From Bog-473 sp036489775 (lineage in GTDB: Bacteria > Actinomycetota > Acidimicrobiia > Acidimicrobiales > RAAP-2): DNA of 64,000 bases. This document shows, in pieces, positions 59,069 through 64,000 of this stretch (the stretch's first letter is position 1; the number at the start of each line of letters is the position of its first letter). A model generated the notes under the pieces. It was not told the DNA's origin and searched no databases. It worked only from the letters and a program-made list of their open reading frames with translations. The stretch is taken from positions 1 through 64,000 of the forward strand of contig DASXFC010000041.1 of NCBI GenBank assembly GCA_036489775.1, read 5' to 3'. The position numbers were made by a program, and so were the translations under genes.

Positions 59069-60427
59069 GTGGCTGAGGGTCGGTACTGGCTACAGACCCT
59101 GGGCTGTCCGAAAAACCAGGTGGACTCGGACAAGCTCGAGGGCCGTCTCATGGCCCAGGGCTACCGCGCCGCGACCTCTCCGGCGGACGCCGATCTGGTG
59201 GTGGTGAACACCTGCGCCTTCATCGAGCCGGCGCGCCAGGAGTCGATCGACACTGTGCTCGAGCTGTCAGAGCAGCGCCGCTCGGGCGCCCGCTTGGTGG
59301 TGACCGGATGCATGGCCGAGCGCTACGGCGACGAGCTGGCCGCCGCCCTGCCCGAAGTCGACCTGGTGGCCGGCTTCGGCGCCGAGCTCACCGGCACCCC
59401 GGTCACCTTGAGCAAGAAGAAGTCTCCGGCGCCGCTCCCCTCGGCCGGCTTCGACCTGCTCGAACTGCCCCGCCCGGCCTCCCAGGCGCCCTGGGCCTAC
59501 GTCAAGGTGGCCGAAGGCTGTGACCGCATCTGCGGGTTCTGCGCCATTCCCTCCTTCCGGGGCAAGCAGCGCTCGCGGCCCGTGGCCGATGTCCTGGACG
59601 AGGTCGACCAGTTGCTCGCCGGTGGACTCACCCCCTCGGGTGCGCCGGCCCCACCGGTGTGCGAGATCGTGCTGGTGGCTCAGGACCTGGCGTCATACGG
59701 GCGCGATCGGTCGGTGCCGGGGTTGCGGGTGGCTGCCGGTCGCTCACCCATCGCCGAGCTGACCCGGGAGGTCAGCCAGCGGGTGGCGCGGACCCGGCTC
59801 CTCTACCTGTACCCCTCAGGGCTGACTGATGAGCTGATCGAGGCCGTGCTGGCGACCGGGGTGCCTTACTTCGACCTCTCGCTGCAGCACGTGTCGCGCC
59901 CGCACCTGACCCGGATGCGCCGTTGGGGTGACGGCGAGCGGTTCTTGCGCCGGATCGCCGACATCCGCGGCGCGTCGGCACAAGCCACCTTCCGCTCCTC
60001 GTTCATCTTGGGCTATCCCGGCGAGACCGAACGTGATCACGATCGCCTGCTCGAGTTCCTGGCCGAGGCCGAGCTCGACTGGGCCGGGTTCTTCCTCTTC
60101 TCCCCCGAAGCGGGCACCCACGCCATGACGCTGCCCGATCAGGTGCCCGAATCGCTGGCCCTCGAGCGCCTGCGCGAGGTCAGCGAGCTCCAAGATGCCA
60201 TCACGGCTCGTCGGCGTGACTCCCTGGTGGGCCAGCGGCGCCAGGTCCTGGTCGATGCACCAGGCGTGGGACGCACGGTGCACGAGGCGCCCGAGATCGA
60301 CGGCATCGTCCATCTGGCCTTCGACTCGGCGCCCGGCGATCTGGTCGAGGTCGAGATCACCGGTGCCGAAGGGCCTGACCTCAGCGCGGTGGCGGTGCGG
60401 CAGGCCCAGACGGTGGGCACGGCGTGA
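59069..60427 (+). CDS. rimO: Ribosomal protein S12 methylthiotransferase RimO
   Basis: A 452-residue radical-SAM methylthiotransferase. N-terminal MTTase domain LGCPKNQVDSDKLEG, with cysteines for the second cluster (NTCAF, TGCMAER); radical-SAM loop C151-x3-C155-x2-C158 (GCDRICGFCAIPSFRG); C-terminal TRAM region (RRQVLVDAPG). PKNQVDSD and the loop FCAIPSFRG point to RimO, which methylthiolates Asp of ribosomal S12, not MiaB. GTG 59069 with AGGAGG at 59059-59064. The stop overlaps pgsA (GTGA), the usual actinobacterial order rimO-pgsA-cinA. Confidence 0.95.
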   Translation: MAEGRYWLQTLGCPKNQVDSDKLEGRLMAQGYRAATSPADADLVVVNTCAFIEPARQESIDTVLELSEQRRSGARLVVTGCMAERYGDELAAALPEVDLVAGFGAELTGTPVTLSKKKSPAPLPSAGFDLLELPRPASQAPWAYVKVAEGCDRICGFCAIPSFRGKQRSRPVADVLDEVDQLLAGGLTPSGAPAPPVCEIVLVAQDLASYGRDRSVPGLRVAAGRSPIAELTREVSQRVARTRLLYLYPSGLTDELIEAVLATGVPYFDLSLQHVSRPHLTRMRRWGDGERFLRRIADIRGASAQATFRSSFILGYPGETERDHDRLLEFLAEAELDWAGFFLFSPEAGTHAMTLPDQVPESLALERLREVSELQDAITARRRDSLVGQRRQVLVDAPGVGRTVHEAPEIDGIVHLAFDSAPGDLVEVEITGAEGPDLSAVAVRQAQTVGTA

Positions 60428-61008
60428 CCGAGCAGGTGCCGGCCACCCGGCAATTCACTTTCGGCCCCTCGGCCCTGGCCACTCCGGCCAACGCCGTCAC
60501 GGTGGCCCGCCTGCTGGCTGCTCCGGTCTTCGTGGCCATGCTCGTGGTCTGGGGTGCGACCTGGTTCAACGTGGTGGTGGGGTTGGTGGTGGCCGGATCC
60601 GATGGACTCGACGGCATCATGGCCCGCCGCCAGGGCACCACCCGTTCGGGGGCCTTCCTCGATCCGCTGGCCGACAAGGCCGTGGTCCTCGGAGCCATGG
60701 GGGCGCTGGCCTATGAGGGACACCTGCCCTGGTTGCCCGTCATCCTCATCGCCGTCCGCGAGATCGGGATGCAGCTCTACCGCTCCTGGGTCGGGCGCCG
60801 CGGTGTGTCCATCCCGGCCAGTAAGGGGGCGAAACTCAAGACCCTCGTTCAGGACCTAGCCGTCGGCATGTGCATCATCCCGCCCATCGCACCGCACCAC
60901 GACGTGGGCGTGGCCGTGGTCTGGGTGGCCGCCGCGCTGACCGTCCTGACCGGTGTCCAATACCTGCTCGACGGTCGTCGGGCCATCGCCGAGGCGCGCC
61001 CTTCGTGA
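60424..61008 (+). CDS. pgsA: CDP-alcohol phosphatidyltransferase, PgsA type
   Basis: A 194-residue membrane enzyme, about five helices. It makes phosphatidylglycerophosphate from CDP-diacylglycerol and glycerol-3-phosphate. The motif is D-G-L-D-G-I-M-A-R ... G-A-F-L-D-P-L-A-D. Between the AR and the G there are seven residues where D-x2-D-G-x2-A-R-x8-G-x3-D-x3-D has eight, and D-x2-D is intact, so activity is likely. Start GTG overlaps rimO; stop overlaps cinA (GTGA). Confidence 0.92.
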   Translation: MTEQVPATRQFTFGPSALATPANAVTVARLLAAPVFVAMLVVWGATWFNVVVGLVVAGSDGLDGIMARRQGTTRSGAFLDPLADKAVVLGAMGALAYEGHLPWLPVILIAVREIGMQLYRSWVGRRGVSIPASKGAKLKTLVQDLAVGMCIIPPIAPHHDVGVAVVWVAAALTVLTGVQYLLDGRRAIAEARPS

Positions 61009-62270
61009 GGATCGAGATCGTGGCGGTCGGCACCGAGCTGCTGCTGGGTCAGATCGCCGACACCAACTCGGCCTGGTTGGGCGATCAGCTCGCTTCGGCC
61101 GGTGTCACCAGCCACTTCCACCAGGCGGTGGGTGACAACCACCAGCGCATGGTGCTGGCGTTCCGCACTGCACTGGCCCGTAGCGACGGCATCATCGTCT
61201 GCGGCGGTCTCGGCCCCACCCAAGATGACATCACCCGCGAGGCCATCGCCGAGGTGATGAACGTCGAACTCGTGCGCGATCAGCACATCGCCGATCTGAT
61301 CTCGGGTTTCTTCGGGGCCCGGGGCCGCACCATGTCCGAGAACAACCTGCGTCAGGCCGACGTGCCCAAGGGAGCCAGCCTCATTGAGCAGCGCATGGGC
61401 ACCGCCCCCGGCCTGATCTGCCCAGTCGGGAACAAGGTCATTTACGCCACTCCCGGCGTGCCCTACGAGATGTACGAGATGTTCGAGCGCGGCATTCTCC
61501 CGGACCTGCGTGCTCGCATGGCGGCGGCCGGCGAGGAATTCGTGATCGCCAGCCGGGTGCTGCGGACCTGGGGTGCCAGCGAATCGGGCTTGGCCGAATC
61601 TCTCCAGGAGCGCATCGACGCCGTCGAGGACAGCAGCACCACCATCGCCTTCCTGGCCTCGGGCATGGAGGGGATCAAGGTACGGATCACCGCCCGGGCC
61701 CGCACCACGTCCGAGACGGTCGGCCTGCTCGACCAGGAGGAGGCGGCCTGCCGGGCCACCATCACGGCGGCTCTGGGCGACATCGTCTTCGGGGTCGACA
61801 ACGAGTCGATGGAAGTCGCCGTGGCCAACCAGCTCATCGGCCGCGGCCTGACGTTGGGGGTGGCCGAGTCACTCACCGGCGGGTTGATCGCCTCCCGACT
61901 GGTCGGGATTCCCGGCGCCTCCACTTGGTTCAAAGGCGGGGTGGTGGCCTACGACTCGCAGGTGAAGTACGACGTCCTCGAAGTGCCCGAGGGCCCGGTG
62001 GTCACCGCCGCCGCCGCCGCCGCCATGGCCGAAGGCGTTCGGCGGGTCACCCGGGCCGACGTCGGTCTCGGCATCACCGGAGTGGCCGGGCCCGACCCGC
62101 AGGAGGGCGTGGCTCCCGGCACTGTCTTCGTCGGCCTGGCCCTGCCCGATGGGACCGTCGACAGCCGTGAGTTGCGCGTGCCCGGCGACCGTGAACGGGT
62201 GCGCCAGTACGGGAGCATCTCGGCCCTCGACCTGTTGCGCCGGGCGCTGCTGACCCTGCCGCGGCCCTGA
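61005..62270 (+). CDS. cinA: CinA, competence/damage-inducible protein with NMN deamidase domain
   Basis: A 421-residue two-domain CinA. N-terminal MoCF-like domain (AVGTELLLGQIADTNSAWL, CGGLGPTQDDITREAIAEV) hydrolyses ADP-ribose-type nucleotides; C-terminal PncC domain (VAESLTGGLIASRLVGIPGASTWFKGGVVAYDSQVKYDVL) deamidates nicotinamide mononucleotide. The GTG overlaps the pgsA stop. recA often follows, but here a hairpin and a convergent gene do. Confidence 0.94.
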   Translation: MRIEIVAVGTELLLGQIADTNSAWLGDQLASAGVTSHFHQAVGDNHQRMVLAFRTALARSDGIIVCGGLGPTQDDITREAIAEVMNVELVRDQHIADLISGFFGARGRTMSENNLRQADVPKGASLIEQRMGTAPGLICPVGNKVIYATPGVPYEMYEMFERGILPDLRARMAAAGEEFVIASRVLRTWGASESGLAESLQERIDAVEDSSTTIAFLASGMEGIKVRITARARTTSETVGLLDQEEAACRATITAALGDIVFGVDNESMEVAVANQLIGRGLTLGVAESLTGGLIASRLVGIPGASTWFKGGVVAYDSQVKYDVLEVPEGPVVTAAAAAAMAEGVRRVTRADVGLGITGVAGPDPQEGVAPGTVFVGLALPDGTVDSRELRVPGDRERVRQYGSISALDLLRRALLTLPRP

Positions 62271-62293
62271 CGTCACACCGTCGACCCGTTCGC

Positions 62294-62310
62294 ACCGGCC
62301 TCCCGCCGGT
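62294..62310. terminator. Hairpin between convergent cinA and M15 peptidase genes
   Basis: ACCGGC-CTCCC-GCCGGT forms a 6-bp stem in the 39-bp convergent gap, ending on the first base of the opposite gene's stop codon. A bidirectional terminator without T-tract is a plausible reading. Confidence 0.5.
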
Positions 62311-63107
62311 CAGTGGCCGTTCAACGAGAAGTGTTGGTAGTCCGTGCCCGGGTCCCAGCGACCGCCCCAGTACCAGCCGACCGAGGTAAAGGCGTTGACC
62401 AGGACGCCGCCGGGCACCGCCATGCCGGGACGGACGTCGGCGCGATCGAGATAGGCGTCTCCCGCTGGGGGGATGATGGTGCTGCCGTCGACGTAGGGGT
62501 TCTGGACGTCGTTTACGTCGATCGCTTCGCCATAGGCATGGACCGACCACTGGGGCGGACCGGGGGCGACGGCATAGCGGCAGTTGAAGCCCGAGGTGTC
62601 GTCGGCCGCGGCGGCGTCGTTGTCGTTCCCTCCGTACGCCGCCTCGGGCACCATCTCGGCGATGGGGAACCGGTCGGCGTAGAGCGTGGAGAAGACCGTA
62701 ATGACCGAAGACACCACCGCGGTGTTGACGACCATGGTGCCGGTGTGAGCCGTGTTGTCAAAGCTCCAGTAGGTCATGGTGAGGGTGGTCAGCTGGCTTG
62801 GCCCGACCGGGCAGCCGGCATGCCAGGTGCCGCCCAGCTCCGCCGCGGTCACCGGAGCCACCGATGATGCGAAGGCCGGGATGGCAGCGGTCGTCGTGGT
62901 CGGGGGAAGGGTGGTCGTGGTCGTGGTCGTAGTCGTGGTCGACGTGGTGGTGGTCTGGTGTCCGCTGGCCGAAGCGCTGAGGTGATGGGACGGAGCCGAC
63001 CCGCCGCCGGTCCCGCAGGCGGCCGTCGTCACGCCCAGGGCCAGCACCACCAGGGCACTGTGCCAACGTCGGAGGGAGGCCGGTTCCAGCCGGCACGTTC
63101 GAGGCAC
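62310..63107 (-). CDS. Lipoprotein M15-type D,D-carboxypeptidase-like protein
   Basis: A 265-residue envelope protein. GTG 63107 gives a signal peptide with lipobox TAAC (LVVLALGVTTAACGTGG). A run of about 20 Thr follows (TTTTSTTTTTTTTTTLPPTTTT), a spacer to the wall. The C-terminal domain carries SVHAYGEAIDVND, with zinc His and Asp, and YQHFSLNGH with the third His: the VanY/M15 peptidase site. It probably trims peptidoglycan stem peptides. ATG 63221 is an alternative start that would add 38 residues before the signal. The Thr run is a GTG/GTC simple repeat (about 62900-62965) and may vary in length. Confidence 0.82.
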   Translation of the reverse strand: MPRTCRLEPASLRRWHSALVVLALGVTTAACGTGGGSAPSHHLSASASGHQTTTTSTTTTTTTTTTLPPTTTTAAIPAFASSVAPVTAAELGGTWHAGCPVGPSQLTTLTMTYWSFDNTAHTGTMVVNTAVVSSVITVFSTLYADRFPIAEMVPEAAYGGNDNDAAAADDTSGFNCRYAVAPGPPQWSVHAYGEAIDVNDVQNPYVDGSTIIPPAGDAYLDRADVRPGMAVPGGVLVNAFTSVGWYWGGRWDPGTDYQHFSLNGH

Positions 63108-63300
63108 GCCCGCGCATCGTACGGTCCGGGGCTCGGGCCTGGGTGAACGGTCACCAAACGGGCCAATCAGGTGCGTGACCTGGCCCAACAGGTTGCGCCG
63201 GCGGAGCCGGATCTCCGCCATGCTCCCAGCGGATGCACAGCGGAGCCACACTTGACCGGCAACTGCTGATGACACCCTGTGACCCAGGGAGGTGTGCCCA

Positions 63301-64000
63301 GTGAAAACAGAGAACGGACCGCGGGTCTTGGTGGTCGACGACGAGCCCTCGATCGTCGATGCCGTGGCGACATCGCTGCGCTACGAAGGCTTCACGGTCG
63401 ATGAGGCGATCACCGGTCGCAAGGCGCTCGCACAGGCCCAGAGCGATCCACCGGATCTCGTCATCCTCGATGTGATGCTGCCCGATCTCGACGGCCTCGA
63501 GGTGACCCGCCGCTTGCGTTCGGACGGCATCCGGGTGCCCATCCTCTTCCTGACGGCCCGGGACACGCTGCAGGACAAGCTGGCCGGCCTCACCATCGGC
63601 GGCGATGACTACGTCACCAAGCCGTTCGCCCTGGCCGAGGTGATCGCCCGCGTCCACGCCATCCTGCGCCGTACCGGATATGAGAGCGAAGACGACGGTG
63701 TGCTGCGTTTTGCCGACCTCGAACTGGACGAGAACGCGCACGAGGTGCGCCGGGGCGACCACGAGATCCAGCTCACCGCCACCGAGTTCAATCTCCTGCG
63801 CTACTTCATGCTGAATCCGCGCCACGTGTTGTCGAAGTCGCAGATCCTCGATCATGTCTGGCACTACGACTTCGGCGGCGACGGCAACGTGGTCGAGACT
63901 TACGTCAGCTACTTGCGCAAGAAACTCGAGAAGCATGGTCCCGCGTTGATCCACACCATTCGCCTCGTCGGGTATACCTTGCGCGAGGCGGAGTCCTCGA
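63301..64000 (+). CDS. OmpR/PhoB-family response regulator, 3' part cut by window end
   Basis: At least 233 residues, open to the end of the window. Receiver domain: VLVVDDEPSIVDAV, phosphoacceptor in LVILDVMLPDLDG, LTARDTL and VTKPFALAEV. The winged-helix DNA-binding domain follows, ITATEFNLLRYF-like (QLTATEFNLLRYFMLNP), VWHYDF and VETYVSYLRKKLE..LIHTIRLVGYTLRE, so it is nearly complete. A histidine kinase probably follows beyond the window. GTG 63301 with GGAGG just upstream. Divergent from the peptidase gene. Confidence 0.93.
   Translation, partial: MKTENGPRVLVVDDEPSIVDAVATSLRYEGFTVDEAITGRKALAQAQSDPPDLVILDVMLPDLDGLEVTRRLRSDGIRVPILFLTARDTLQDKLAGLTIGGDDYVTKPFALAEVIARVHAILRRTGYESEDDGVLRFADLELDENAHEVRRGDHEIQLTATEFNLLRYFMLNPRHVLSKSQILDHVWHYDFGGDGNVVETYVSYLRKKLEKHGPALIHTIRLVGYTLREAESS

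Noticed and set aside
1..64000. CRISPR array, insertion sequence, integrase, attachment site or prophage
   Set aside because: No regularly spaced direct repeats, no transposase or integrase reading frame, and no disrupted tRNA 3' end were seen.

Overview
The window is a high-GC, gene-dense piece of an actinobacterial chromosome. The best lineage guess is class Acidimicrobiia. The 9.7-11.2 kb secreted protein carries the 'GYWL..DGG.FSF..FYGSTGS' repeat that I associate with that group. Many genes start with GTG, ATGA/GTGA start-stop overlaps are frequent, and DinB-type, HemQ and DUF35/thiolase genes of actinobacterial style are present. I see no insertion sequence, phage or CRISPR array. The lineage call is an inference and was not tested by search.

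Layout. 0-5 kb: a MoaD/ThiS-like tail, groEL behind a perfect CIRCE operator, then a coupled hemQ-larE-NIL run, and Nudix and GNAT genes. 5.2-6.2 kb: an HNH endonuclease of lower GC. 6.2-9.6 kb: an efflux pump, a DUF1275 protein and an amidase. 9.7-19.5 kb: the repeat surface protein, a DsbA-like protein, a larB-larC-decarboxylase operon on the minus strand, pheA, an amidohydrolase, GNAT, VOC and SGNH genes. larE, larB and larC together form the nickel-pincer nucleotide pathway; no larA is visible. 19.6-32 kb: tRNA-Ser(TGA), typA, two related unknown proteins, a patatin, full-length lhr, pxpA and a fused pxpBC, and a TSUP permease.

32-36.6 kb is a surface-protein locus: a secreted protein ending in a TGE.WAG-hydrophobic-RRR tail, a sortase with His/Cys/Arg intact, and a Ser/Thr-rich membrane protein. 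Each gene has a foldable leader, and the sortase Shine-Dalgarno lies inside a hairpin. 36.5-46.8 kb holds general metabolism: a methyltransferase, EthD, CYTH-CHAD, Nudix, a serine hydrolase, acyl-CoA enzymes, an MFS/MarR pair and an HMG-CoA-lyase-like enzyme.

46.8-58.7 kb is the most interesting part. It is a catabolic gene cluster: SDR, two alpha/beta hydrolases, a double CoA-transferase, an isochorismatase-fold protein without its catalytic residues, a DinB-type protein, P450, TetR, a 102-aa unknown, an amidohydrolase, and a DUF35-thiolase pair. Four copies of one 16-bp palindrome (consensus CATAGTACCTACTATG) sit at the head of every transcription unit in it. They are probably the operators of the embedded TetR protein, so the whole set looks like one regulon for an unidentified CoA-linked substrate. 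The window closes with tRNA-Ser(GCT), rimO-pgsA-cinA, a lipoprotein M15 peptidase and a partial OmpR-type response regulator.
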